NCBI GenBank assembly: GCA_021234155.1
Contig: JAJEKV010000016.1
Span: 17,852,698 to 17,916,697 of the forward strand
Origin: Isoetes taiwanensis
Lineage: Eukaryota > Streptophyta > Lycopodiopsida > Isoetales > Isoetaceae
Direction of reading: 5' to 3'
Length of the DNA: 64,000 nucleotides
How positions within the stretch are numbered: position 1 is the stretch's first letter; the number at the start of each line of letters is the position of its first letter. Positions 45,136 to 56,453 of this stretch are shown here, piece by piece. The notes under the pieces were generated by a model, which worked only from the letters and a program-made list of their open reading frames with translations, was not told the DNA's origin and ran no database searches. The position numbers were made by a program, and so were the translations under genes.

Positions 45136-47150
45136 TAGCAGTAGGCTGGATCTCCGAGGAACAAATGAGAGCAGTTATTTAGAAGAAGGTACATTTGATC
45201 GATGTTTTTACATTTATGGCGGACCAGAGTACCTTGCAGCGTTCTCTTTGGACTCATACCAATGGAAGTGAGAGATGAGGTTTTATATTAATGTTGTAGA
45301 AGGCATTCATGCTCATAAATCCCTTAAGATAATGCAAAAGGTGAAACTTAGATTCTGTGTCCTTCTCTAACGTAATACCCTTTTAAGGCATGAGAATACA
45401 TGGAGATTGCAGAAGGATGGCCATGTTATACACGCGATACATGACAATTGTGACATTTTCTCACAGCCTATGTATTACATTTAACCTTACATCCCTTTGT
45501 CAAGGCATTTGGATCCTATCTTGGTATCATAGGAAGTTGACATGGCATAGGATCATAAGACATATGATCCACGAAAAAGAAACACACTCAAAAGCGTGCA
45601 TTAGAAGTTATCTCTTTATCTGCGTTCAACCCATATGATGATGTGATGATTAGGAATCATGTTGGCATGAATTGGGTTCGTAAACTAATGGGTGGCATGA
45701 ACACCATCTTAAGAACATTGAAATGCTCAAACATAAAACTCTGGGAGTTTTATAGTTAAGAGAATTATCAGAGATGGTTGAAGATCATGTTTAGGTTCAA
45801 ATAATTATTTTTCTTCTTTTTCTTTTATAAAAGAATGAAGCCTATTCAGTACGTGTGTCAAGATCTAGTAATAAAATCATGACATGGGATCATGCCATCA
45901 TGAACTAGGTCTATATTTCCTATTTGTAATGTTATAGATATGGTGTTAAAAGAGAGATTAGTTTTATAGGCTCTATTCAAAGACGAGTACCAAACTATCT
46001 CACAATAGTTATCTCGCTAAATTTTCAGAAGTAGAATTTGTTTTTGAAGAATTTGTTTTTGAAGTATAAAATTTTTCAATAAATAAGAAATAAAGTACAT
46101 GAAGAACGTCATTGGAGAACACCCAAACAACCCTACTTGGACAACAGCTCGTATATCACATATTTAAATTCATTCCCTACATCTCCCCGCTATGGAATGA
46201 AAGAACGCTGGCTATCTATAATGTGAAGGATTCTTTCGCATATGACAACTTTGTTTGTTCCAGACCGAGTAGGTGCTTGGTAGGACATGTACAGCTTATA
46301 TCCCAACTGAGGAATCATGGCTCGAGGTTGCAATTCTATATATGTGAAGGATTCTTTTCCATATGATAGCTTTGGATGTTCTAGATCGAGTAGGTGCCTG
46401 ATAGGACGTGTACAATTTTTGCTCTACTGCGAGAAACTATATACCTATGGAGGAGCAAGGAATTTCATCATTGTTAATGTTTTAATTAGCTAGGTTAACA
46501 ACGTTATAATAAACCTAGACAAGCAGGCTAGGATACAAAGACATTACAAAATAGAAACATTCATTTGAAATGTAAATCCTTCACGTCACTTTGGTATCAC
46601 AATATCAAGGGAATAGATTTTGAAGATTTAAATGTTCTTGCCTTTTAGCTATTGGACTAGTTAACATGATTAATCAACTAATTGTTTGGTTGATTTTTTT
46701 TCTCTTAAAAAAAAAAAAGCCCTTATTATTACATGAGCTTCGGTGACACAAAGTCGATAAAGAGAATGTTAATGGCCCTTGGCATGCCATGATAAATTTC
46801 TTGTATTTATAAATGGGCTCATTACAATATATATTACAGTGGGTGAAGAGACCATAGTGGTCGTATTATCACAATGATTACACCCTCTTCACACATGAAC
46901 CACCTAGTGCAAATGGCTTGTGGAGCTCTCTCCAAATCAGGGAGCAACTTACAGACGATAGAAATTTGTATGAGGAGTTCCTTCATGGGCTACGTGCTTG
47001 TATGTCCAACTGATGTCACCACCCTCTTCTCAGCACCTTTCTTCAATGAACTGGTCTTTTCATTGCTCCCAAGCATGTACTATCTGGTCGAGATAAGGAC
47101 TGCAAAAGACAAAATCAAGATAGTCAAGTGATGCTACAGCAAAAAAAAAA
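45136..47150. repeat. Intergenic; direct repeat at 46224-46440
   Basis: A ~100-bp segment (GTGAAGGATTCTTT, CATATGA, CGAGTAGGTGC, TAGGAC, TGTACA) occurs at 46224-46320 and again at 46337-46440. The remainder is AT-rich with A- and T-runs. I recognise no gene. The forward frame at 46874-47131 has no known motif. Confidence 0.4.
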
Positions 47151-47196
47151 AAAAACACACGGTTCTTAGGGCCATTTTGGAAAATAGCTGGGCTGA

Positions 47197-47600
47197 GACC
47201 TTTCTCGACTTCGCCGGTCGAAAAGGCGTAGAGGGAAAAACACAAAAGAAGTCCTTTCTCAACTCGCGAGTCGAGAAAGGCAGCTCAAAGCGAAAAACGC
47301 AGGTTTTAGGGGTCAGAAGGCCTTTCTCGACTCAATGAAGTCGAAAAAGACCAAAGCTTAAAAACGCAGTTTTAGGGGTCAAGGCCTTTCACTCGGGCGA
47401 GTTGAGAAAGGCAACTCAAAGCTAAAAACACAGTTTTAGGGTCATTGGAAGGCCTTTCTCAAGTCAGCGAAATGAGAAAGGCAAACCAAAGCTTAAAAAA
47501 ACACGTGTTTTAGGGGGTCAAAAGGCCTTTCAAGTCGTGCGAGTCGAAAGGGCAGCTCAAGCTTAAAACGGGTTTGAGGGCCTTTCTCGACGAAAAAGGC
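47197..47600. repeat. Seven-unit hairpin array, stem GGCCTTTCTC/GAGAAAGGC
   Basis: Hairpins begin at about 47197, 47251, 47319, 47383, 47451, 47524 and 47579 (period 54-73 bp). Each has a near-constant outer stem (CCTTTCTC..GAGAAAGG) and a different but self-complementary inner part (for example CGACTTCGCCGGTCG, AACTCGCGAGTCG, CGACTCAATGAAGTCG, ACTCGGGCGAGT). Spacers share AAAGCTTAAAAACGCAG and TTTTAGGGGTCA. Because the inner parts differ while pairing is kept, the fold, not the sequence, seems to be what is maintained or copied. No coding capacity. Confidence 0.8.
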
Positions 47601-47636
47601 ACCGCGAGTAAAAAAAGGCAATTTCAAGGGTCAGGG

Positions 47637-47722
47637 AGCACACATTAGTATTTAACAAGAGCACACATTAGTATTTAACAATTGTTTTATACTAGCACAC
47701 ATTAGTATTAGCACACCGCCTA
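47637..47722. repeat. AGCACACATTAG direct repeats after the hairpin array
   Basis: Three copies of AGCACACATTAGTAT with TTAACAAG, TTAACAATTG and TTTATACT spacers. The same words follow the other hairpin array at 56920-56960. Confidence 0.8.
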
Positions 47723-49640
47723 ATTTTATTGGCTCCTCAAACTAATCCTTCCAAGTTAAGCCCGGTTTAGCCTGGCTAACCCCCGCTCAAATGGCCCGAA
47801 CCCAGGATAGCCAGGCGAACCTTCAAGCAGAGGACGTGGCGGACCCGTTCACGAAGATTTGCTAGCGTGGCATTGCTCACGGGTTCGCAGGGGAACTAAA
47901 CCGCGGTCAAGTGTAAGTGTGGACTCGTCCGCGGCACCGCACCCGGTCGCTTAAGAAACCGACCCATCATGACGCCGTCGGTCGATCGGGTCGATCCGCG
48001 AACAACAACCCGGCATTTCGGCTTGGCCCCGGCGTTGAAGAAACTCGGGCAGAGGCAAATGTGCGTTCTAAATGTCAACTTGCCGCCCGGCATGGCAAAG
48101 TGGCCGAACGGCAGAACAAAAACACACTTTTCGAAATATTTCGATTTTGCAACCCGAGAACCGGCACTTACGGGTATTATCAGAGCAATAAATTTTGTTT
48201 CGTCTATTCCCTGTTACTTGTTACTGTAGCAGCAACAAACAAATTTCGTCTTTCCCCGCTGCCCTAATTTAATGCAATGAAAAAAAGGAGGGAAACAAGA
48301 AAAAAACCTTTCCCTTCCACGAATTTCTTCTGCAATCAATTTCTCTGCTCTTCATTGAGCCGGTCTGCTCTGCGGCATGGGCGAATCCACATTCCAGAGT
48401 TCCAGAGGGAAATAAACCTTTTCTTCTCTTCAACGAATTTCTCTGTGCTGTGCGAAATGGACGAATCCGGTTTCAGACTTTAAGGTATGCCTTAGCTGCT
48501 GCCATTGATATTGTTGAATTATACCATCCCTGTAGCTTAGTTATTGCAGTCGGACTTGCCCTGGCTGATTAGAAACTGGAAGACCCCCTTTAAAACGCCA
48601 TCGGTTGATCGGTATAACAGCAAGTCCATTCCCGACTACTTAAAGGTTTTTTCAAAAGGCTGTGCATCAGATGGAGCAAGGACAAGTTCTTATGAATTTT
48701 ACACTTGGAGTACAGATATCCTTGATCTCCATCACCAAATCAACGAAATATTTTGCAGTAATAACCAGATCTATGGGGATAAACAATGTGTTGCCTTTAA
48801 GTCCCACGTTGATTCTACTGCAGAGTATGTGCAGCAATGTGCAGCAATGGGTTGCACTTTGCCATCGAATTGATCAGAAACGATGACCCACAACTAATTA
48901 TTTGCCATCGAATTGACCAGATGGGTTGAGCTTTTGCTCCAATTCCCTGTAACCTTTTGCAATTTTAAATCGATTCTTGCAGTTCTAAATTGATTATTTC
49001 TGAGTCCAACCATTTATGCCCTTGTTGTGAAAGGATTGAACCAGTTACTATCTCTGCCATGCTTGTGACCTTGCCTTACGGTTTCTCTATTGATCCATTC
49101 AATAACATTGTGTAGGACAGTAATCAAAACCCTTTCATGGGACATGTTTATTTGGTCTAATTTCTGCTGATCTCTCTGGAGTCCTTGTATGTCATTCTAA
49201 TACCTCAACACAGTACAGCCCATATAAGAGGATGTTCTATAAATCTATGGAGAGAAATGTACTAGTTAATGGAATAGTTGAGATAGTTGCACATACAAAG
49301 GAAATTACAAGCTGGTTGGAAATTTTTGCTTTAAAGCTGCAACTACAGAAACCACAGAGTTTAAATTAAGACCAACAAAACCATTACGTCTTGTCTATTA
49401 CGTTCTCTATTTATGGTGTTTTACATATGGCATAGCTACAATGTCATGATAAGGCAAACCTTTTTTAACTTCATATTCTGATTTTGTTTAAGTTTCATAG
49501 CATCTAATGTGATATGATATTTGAAGCCTATTCCTGTTATTATAAATATATGACGTATTCTCTAAGTAGTATTCTAAGTAGCATTTTGATTTGGTTTCGA
49601 CTTTCGACATGATATTGTAGCTATTGTGGCAATGAGTATA
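47723..49640. other. GC-rich palindromic stretch, then unrecognised DNA
   Basis: 47740-48120 is GC-rich and contains near-palindromes GGTTTAGCCTGGCTAACC (47764-47781), CCTGGCTA..TAGCCAGG and GGTCGATCGGGTCGATCC. 48300-48480 holds two diverged copies of a ~110-bp unit (CACGAATTTCT, GGGCGAATCC / CAACGAATTTCT, GGACGAATCC). The forward frame at 48544-48873 (109 aa) has no motif I know. 49646-49666 is a T-run. Confidence 0.4.
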
Positions 49641-49989
49641 CTCTTTTTTTTTTTTTTTTTTTTTTGGCTTGGTGAAATGGGATCCGGTTGCGAGTTTTGT
49701 TTGCAGGAACGATCCGATTCAAAATTTTAATTTCCGGTTGACTGAGAAAACAACAGGAAATTTTCCGATAGGAGGAAAAAGGTTTCCCCTAACGCCAGGC
49801 CAGCGGCGGGACCGGGGCTTAACCCACCAGACTAGCGAGGCGGACAATGACGCAGGGACTAGGTGGTTCCGACGCCAGACGCACAGACGCCCACCACAGG
49901 GGCGGACAATGGCGGGGACGCTACGTGGACTACGGCGGTGACGTGCGCGCACGCTCACCCTACCGGTTCGGCAGGCATGAATACCCGGT

Positions 49990-50804
49990 GCTATTCATGA
50001 TCATATACGGACAAATGCTTCCGATTCTAATAATCCTGGCTATGGCAGAAATCCGAGCTCCAGAAATTATTTCGATCCCGAGCTCATAGCCACAATTGAG
50101 AGGGCCTTTGAACAGATCACAGAAGAGGAATGGGATTTTAAGGATTCCCAGACAAATTCTGATACTAAATCTGTCTAGATAAGTCCGGCGAGGACACAGA
50201 GCATCAAATCGGACAAAGGGGATGCGGAATCGAAGGGCAACAAGATACCCAATTCATCCAAAGCTGCAAATTTGGCAAGAACAGAAGATGATCAGAAAAT
50301 TTCTGGAAAAGAATTTGAAGATCCGTTTGAAGGATTCAAATATCTGTGCCCTCCGGGAGGGGAAGAAAAGGTTGTGATTTATTACACAAGCTTAAAAGGG
50401 ATCAGAAAAACGTACGAAGAATGCAACGAGCTGCTCACTCTGATCCGGAGCTTCCATATCCAGATTGACGAGCGGGATATTTCGATGCATTCGGGATTCA
50501 GGCAGGAATTAAAAGACCTGGCAGGGATTGATTGCTCGGTGCCCAGATTATTCATAAAAGGGCGATATATTGGAGGATTGACAGAGGCTGCAATTCTTCA
50601 CGACGACGGAAAGCTTGAAATTTGATCCGAGGAATCACCCCAGAAGACCCCTTTAAGATCTGCGATGGCTGTGGCAGTGCCAGATTCATCCTTTGCCTTG
50701 ATTGCAGCGGCAACTGCAAAATCAGACCCCAAAATGGCGATCTTCAAGAGCGCTGCTCCGAATGCAACGAAAATGGGCTCGTCAGATGCCCCATTTGCTG
50801 CTAA
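49990..50804 (+). pseudogene. Glutaredoxin-like protein with C-terminal CxxC domain, broken
   Basis: The conserved part (50272-50620) matches plant GRX-like proteins: EEKVVIYYTSLKGIRKTYEE, IQIDERDISMHSGFRQEL, VPRLFIKGRYIGGLTE. This family has a degenerate active site. The C-terminal zinc-binding region is in another frame (50627-50804): KICDGCGS, CLDCSGNC, RCSECNENGLVRCPIC, with four CxxC pairs intact. The switch needs only a one-base deletion near 50620. Upstream, the same frame (YFDPELIATIERAFEQITEE) is cut by TAG at 50176. One stop and one or two frameshifts in an otherwise well-preserved gene point to a recent pseudogene or sequence errors. Redox or metal-related function is inferred from the family only. 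Confidence 0.75.
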
Positions 50805-51057
50805 ATCTGTCATTTTTTTTTCACTCCTCATCCCGCTGTTCTTCAGCTTGCAGATTTACTAACTCTTTTATTCACGCCCTCTTTTATGCTCATTTTGTAT
50901 TTTTCACTCATATATAAAGCAGTGTCAATTGTTGTTTGATAAATATTTGTTTGATGCTATTTATTTGAAGCATCGTCGTGGTGACACGTGATTCCCCTTT
51001 CTTGCTCTGCACTCGAGCATTGCGCTGCAACAAAGACCCCGTCCCCTGTTTCTTGCT

Positions 51058-51780
51058 ATGCAAGCAATCCCGGCTCTGATTTACAAGCTCTACTCCGGTA
51101 ATCTCTGGGTGTGGCGGTTGCGGTGCAACAAGAGGAACAAGAGGATGGATATGGTGCACAAATGGCTGGCTTTTGCGTTTGCCTTCATTCCTCTGTTTCT
51201 TGGTTTACTAGTTTACAAGGAAAAGAAGAGAACTAAATATCAGAGGATGGAGCGGCCCTTCTGGTCTGCAAGGCCGAAATTACAGAGGACCCAGAAGGGG
51301 CACTTCGAAGCTAGGTTTCTGGCACAAATCCTTGCAAATGGATTCTCTTACAAACAGAGTGATTGGTTAGAGTTATTCCCTTTTGAGCTAAAATGGTATG
51401 TTTCTACTGGATTTCCCTAATTATTTCTCTGGCCACATATTTGCCGCATCTCTGTTTCTGACTATCATAGACGAGTTAGCATTTTTTTGCTGCTTTGTTT
51501 CAATTCTGCTTCAAGCTTCAAAGAAAATAAGAAATAGGTCAAGAACTCCTTTGCCACGCATTTGGTGGTAAATCCGGAAGCCAGGGCTGCGGATTCTGGT
51601 CCCAGCCATAGCCAGATGTTTTTTATTTTGTTATTTGATGCAGGTATTTGCATCTGAGATTTTTCCTCAAGAAAATTTGTCTGCTTTTTTTCGTGTGCAT
51701 GCAGGCAGGACAGGATATACCAGTTTTTCTTTGAGCATCAGACTAGAGATGGGCTAGATAACGTCCTGTGCAGAGGCGTT
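51058..51780 (+). CDS. Small membrane protein ORF, possibly two exons, unrecognised
   Basis: From the ATG at 51058: a basic N-terminus, one hydrophobic helix (MVHKWLAFAFAFIPLFLGLL), a basic loop (YKEKKRTKYQRMERP), then FLAQILANGFSYKQSDWLEL and FPFELK. A donor (TG|GTATG, 51396) and an acceptor (CATGCAG, 51704) join a second exon reading QDRIYQFFFEHQTRDGLDN in a compatible phase. This exon runs directly into the fold-back element starting near 51755, so the true end may be lost. I do not know the family. The exon pair reads better than chance. Confidence 0.35.
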
Positions 51781-51925
51781 ATGGCCCAGGAAAAAATGGC
51801 CGAGTGGCCATGTGGCGAGAAAGTCCGGAGGCCGTGCGGTGAATGCGGTAGGGACTTTCTCTCGCCACATGGCCAATGAGGCCCAACCCTGCCATAACGC
51901 TCACGGACGCGATCAGCCTTAACGT
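51755..51925. mobile_element. Fold-back element with ~70-bp arms
   Basis: The left arm CGTCC..GCGTTATGGC, then TGGCCATGTGGCGAGAAAGTCC, pairs with the right arm GGACTTTCTCTCGCCACATGGCC, then GCCATAACGC..GGACG. The word TAACGTCC occurs on both sides (51755-51762 and 51918-51925) and could be an 8-bp target duplication. It has no coding content. It lies at the end of the membrane-protein frame. Confidence 0.65.
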
Positions 51926-52899
51926 CCGGGCGAAGTCATTTAGGCCGAAGAAAAACAAAAGAATCATTCTCAAGCGGTGCATATTTTAGAAAATCATTCA
52001 ACTTCTAGTGCAAGAAAACCACGAGAAAACAATACGATTAAAACGGTTTCTTTATAGTTTCTTTGCTTTCTAGCAAAGATCGAAGCTCTAACCCAAACAA
52101 TAAAAATATACAAATAAAAGATAAAGCTAGAAAGTTCTTGTTATTATCGGATAAAAAATGAGTCGTGATTTCTACAAAATGTTGCAAAATACATAAAAAG
52201 CAAGCTATTTTTTAGTATCGAAACCAAAATGAAAGCACCCGACTATCGGCTGCAAATCCAATGAAAATAAAACAACCGCCACCTACACGAGTACACGAAG
52301 TGATTCACATAGCTTTTCTCTGAACATTTAGTGCCGAATCTCACATCTAATCCCCGGAAGCGGGGCCGTTAATCAAACATTTGGGGTCAAAAGCTTTGGC
52401 AGCCCAATCGTGGAAAAACACACTATTGAAGGGAAAGGCCCGATAGCGGCTCGGCGGAAACTCCGAGTAACAGAGCTCAGTATTGAGCATCTCCATTGAC
52501 GGGGCTGGAGGAGACACACCGGAAACTACCAATAAAGCTGCACACTAAATGATGCAAATCTCAAAGCCAAATGGTGCAAAAGCAAGAGAAAAATGGGGCT
52601 AAGCCCATGGCGCCTTCAGTAGCGTGATCGCCACATCACGGCCTGCAGATCCGAGCTTGAAGCTCCGGCTATGGCGCAGCGTTGGAAGCCATGGCAAATG
52701 GCATACAAAGAAGATATTAATGGCGACACGTGTCAATAATTATGGGTTGTTATGACTATAACGTACCTGTTGTCAGGCTGTTATGGCCATAACAATTTTA
52801 TTGCATCCGTCCCAAGGATTGCCATAGGATATAACACTCCTACCATCTACGGTCCAGATTAAATCCTGGGCCTAAATGACGAGGCCCAGGACGTTAAGG
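51917..52899. mobile_element. TIR element (~980 bp), ends CCTTAACGTCC
   Basis: The left end CCTTAACGTCCGGGCG..GTCATTTAGGCC is inverted at the right end, 52871-52899 (CCTAAATGACGAGGCCCAGG, then ACGTTAAGG). The interior shows no transposase. It includes GC-rich sequence with a palindrome GTTATGGCCATAAC at 52784-52797. The terminal word AACGTCC is shared with the adjoining fold-back element, so the two may be related. Confidence 0.55.
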
Positions 52900-53035
52900 A
52901 ATGCGTCTTGAATTGCTATCAGTTTTGCAAGGTGCTTTTTTAGAATCTGGCGTTGAATTGAAGAAGGATCAGAATTGAAGTTTTTTGGTTCTTTGGAAAA
53001 CTTCGTATTAGTTACTATTGCCAGGTGATGCCCTG

Positions 53036-53141
53036 CCTTTATCGCAGTTGATTTCTGATGTCATACTCAATGTCGTCAATTTCAGCAACCTTTATCGCAG
53101 TTGATTTCTGATGTCATACTCAATGTCGTCAATTTCAGCAA
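53036..53141. repeat. Exact 53-bp tandem duplication
   Basis: The unit CCTTTATCGCAGTTGATTTC to TTTCAGCAA occurs twice head to tail, identical over its length. Confidence 0.9.
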
Positions 53142-55320
53142 AGTCTAGATGTAAGCTTGCCTACTACAAGCAGAAATAATAGGGCTTTTTAAAATAATGC
53201 TAAGGTACAGGGGGTGTAGGAAGTATCTTTAGTCTGTGTTCTCTGAAATCTTTTGATGCACAATGATATTTATAAACTTATGATTTGTTCTAGATTGCTT
53301 TGGACCAGGTTGCCTCTTTTTCTTTAGTTCTATTGCGCAGGTACTTGCGTTGCCTATGTTGATTTTAGCTTCTTGATATCTTTGTGTAGTTTGTAGAGAA
53401 CTTTTACTATGAGTGTTGGCTTTAATTTAAGGCTTTCTTTCTTTCTGTATTTTGATTGTCTATTGCATTTTGTACTACATTTTCTTCCTGTGTTTTCTTG
53501 CAAATCTTTTATTTTTAAACACTGATCCAAATGATGGTATTTCCGGTTTAAGATTTGTGAATGAAGTTTTCGGTTTGATTATCTTGAAGCAACATAATTG
53601 GACTTCCAAAATTAATGCTGGATCATCCCTGTTGTGCAAGATAAGAGGACTTTCATTTATTATTCTGTTACTTCTCGTGATAGTTTGCTTTGTTGCCATG
53701 TGCCCTTATATTTTTTCATTTCTGAATTTGGTAAATTATCATAGCAGAAGGAGAAAAAGAGAGGGGTGTAGCTCACTGTGCGACTGCTGCTGTATTTTTC
53801 CATGAATTGAAATTCTGTATCCACTCTGTAGAGCATTTACTTAATATAATGTATTCTCCTTCTAAAACCTGCATAAATTGTTGTAATATTGTACGCATAT
53901 GTTGACTGACTACTTTGTGCAATTGCTCTTATGCCTGTTACCTGCCGGGGTCATGATGCTGCTGGAAATGTTTGGAAGGAATTTTGTAAAGGAGCAACTT
54001 GGCAACTCGGCTTTGCTTTCTATTATATATTTATTGCAGATAAAACTTCTCTATCATCCTTTAGTTGTGGTATGAAGTGATTATTTATGTGGAAAAATTG
54101 TAATAAGGGAAGCAGAAGCTTGCATGGGGTTGTGTGTGCTTACAAAATGTTAATAATGATGAGTAGTCTTGCAAAATGATTGTGTTGCAAAGAGGAAAAA
54201 AAGGGTCAAAATGGTGTTGGAGGTAGCTTGAGAAATGGAATTATAATGCATCAGGATGGGCAGACAAATGGAGCCAGATTGATCCAGAAACTTGCCTAGC
54301 AGCTGGTCATCTTCATGTTTGGCATGTAAGATACATTAAGCCCTATAATCCAGTTAACACTGTTTAACTCAACTTTATGCCAAATATGGAATGCTCTAGA
54401 ATAATCTTCTTTACAGAGGATAGCATTTGACACAATGATGAGGTTACCCAAGCATGATGTTTTAATAGCTAGGTTTCTTTATTTACTTGCTTAATGGATT
54501 TGGCCTGTTACTTTGAGCCCAAAATGATTGTTGATTTGGATATTTAAATAGCATAAATTCTCCGTAACATCAATGAATTTCCATCGAGCATTTACTTAAT
54601 ATAGTGTATTCTCCTTCTAAAACCTGCATGAACTGTTGTAACATTGTACGCACATACTGGCTGACTACTTTGTGCAATTGCTCTTATGTGTGTTACCTGT
54701 ACTTTGTGCAATTGCTCTTATGTGTGTTACTTGCCAGGGTCATGATGGTGCGGGTCATGATGGTGCTGGGAATGTTTGGAAAGAATTTCAGAATCATGTA
54801 TAAAAGTTGTCTGAAGTGGCAAGTGGCCTTTAGACATAGAACAACTAAGTTAAATAGATTTCAATGTTGAGTCATGCGTTAAGCAATGCCATTTGAAGTT
54901 ATTGGATGTGCCTAGAAAATGGAAGTGGCTATAAGTTAATGTATTGTTAGCATTACTAGGTCCAATACTTAATTGTTAAAATGGCATTTTCCCTTGGTTA
55001 ATGAGGTTTTATTTAAATGTTTGCTTTTAAACACGCTTCTAACTAACGCGAGCAAATTGAATCACAAAATTTGAACCTTATTTTGAGAGCCTTGAAATAA
55101 CATTATTATCTTCAATATTTGTTACGAAAAATGTTTTGCATTAAATCAAAAGAATCTAAGTTCCGAACATACAAAAATTGAACTGTGTTTGAGCATGGGG
55201 AATTCTAATTTCTGTAGTTTAAGGAGCCCTATCAATACTGCTCCATGGCCACGAACACAAGGCAACAAAATGCAGGTTCAAATTCTGCATGTTCTAGCAT
55301 GTATAGACGAGTTGGGGAAG
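53142..55320. repeat. Intergenic with a ~160-bp direct repeat 750 bp apart
   Basis: 53833-53990 and 54586-54790 share GAGCATTTACTTAATAT, GTATTCTCCTTCTAAAACC, ATTGTACGCA, ACTTTGTGCAATTGCTCTTA and GGGTCATGATG. The second copy also has an internal 33-bp tandem duplication. A forward frame at 53452-53805 with two hydrophobic helices (FIILLLLVIVCFVAMC) is not recognised. Confidence 0.55.
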
Positions 55321-55332
55321 AGAAAATGCATC

Positions 55333-55760
55333 ATCGCGGTGTTAGTCTAGTGGTCAGACTTTCGAATCAGGGTATCCCCTTTCGAAGTTCACAACCCACT
55401 GACTACCACTGGATGTAAAAAAGGGGGGGGACATTCATCGCGATGGTTGTTTGGTGGTTAGGCTATCGATCTAGGGTGTTCCCCTATCGAAGCTCAAAAC
55501 CCATTGCCCCCATTTGGGTGCAATGAGTAAGAAAAGAAAGGAACGATGATGGAGAGAATTATGTAAACATTGCGGTGTTGGCCTAGTGGTCAGACTTTTG
55601 AATCAGGGCATATCCTTTCAAAGTTCACAACCCACTGACTACCACTGGATGTTTAACAAAAAAAGAGAAAAAAACACTCATCGCAGTTACTGTTTAGTGG
55701 TTAGGCTATCGATCTGGGTGTCCCCATCGAAACTCAAAACCCATTGACAGTCGCTGGGTG
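55333..55760 (+). repeat. Tandem tRNA-derived SINE units, order A-B-A-B
   Basis: Four tRNA-like heads in a row: A1 55333-55430, B1 55431-55535, A2 55568-55665, B2 55679-55760. A units have GTCTAGTGGTCAGAC (box A in a D arm) and GAAGTTCACAACCC (box B). B units have TTTGGTGGTTAGGCTATCGAT and GAAGCTCAAAACCC. A1 to A2 is 235 bp. Alternation of two subtypes implies that a dimeric SINE was tandemly duplicated. No separate tRNA gene is intended: acceptor stems do not pair. Confidence 0.75.
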
Positions 55761-55842
55761 AAATAAATAAACATAAAGAATAAAAGACTATGGGGATGAA
55801 AGTAGGCGAGTGGGGATCCATAGTAATTAAAAGCAACACCTC

Positions 55843-56276
55843 TTTATCCCATGGGCACTAAAACGCAAGGCAATAACACAGGTTCAATTCCTGTGTGTTT
55901 TTTCTATTGATTTAGTTAAAGTCTAGTTATTGCATTTAACGATGGTAATATTTAAAATGTCTGTTTGCTATCAGATAAGGAATGAATGTCTATTTGTTGT
56001 CAAATAAAGAAGGCTCTGCTTACGGTAAGTCCCAACTTTATAGAGTTGGAACTAAGAAGATGATTTATCCCATGGGCATCAAAACATAAGGCAAAAACAT
56101 AGATTCAATTCATGTTTTATCTATTGATGTAGTTAAAGTCTATTTATTATATTCAATCGTGGCAATATTTAGAATGTCTATTTGCTATCAGATAAAGGAG
56201 GAGTATCTAATTATTATCAGATAAAGAAGGGTCTACTTAAGGTTAATCCAACTTTATAGAGTTGGAACTAAAGAAA
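55843..56276. repeat. Tandem pair of ~220-bp units
   Basis: Units 55843-56063 and 56064-56276 share TTTATCCCATGGGCA, TAGTTAAAGTCTA, TTTGCTATCAGATAA and AACTTTATAGAGTTGGAACT. The first has ACACAGGTTCAATTCCTGTG, a T-arm-like hairpin, so these too may be SINE-derived. Confidence 0.75.
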
Positions 56277-56453
56277 TGTTCAAGGCCGCCGCGATAAATT
56301 TCTTTTAACAGTTACTTCTGATCAATTCTTTGATCACTTTCTCTTGGTTGCAGATTTACTTGTATATGTCCTGTTCTATTTCTTATTTTGTAACAGTTCC
56401 TTCTATTTCCGGTGCTATTTCCGATTTCCCCTGCCGATTTCTCCTGCCCTGGC

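Noticed and set aside
47197-47600. CRISPR-like array
   Set aside because: Units are imperfect, spacers are related rather than unique, and the host is a plant; a hairpin array explains it better.
55333-55760. True tRNA genes
   Set aside because: D- and T-arm words are present, but acceptor stems do not pair and no anticodon loop is convincing; SINE heads fit better.
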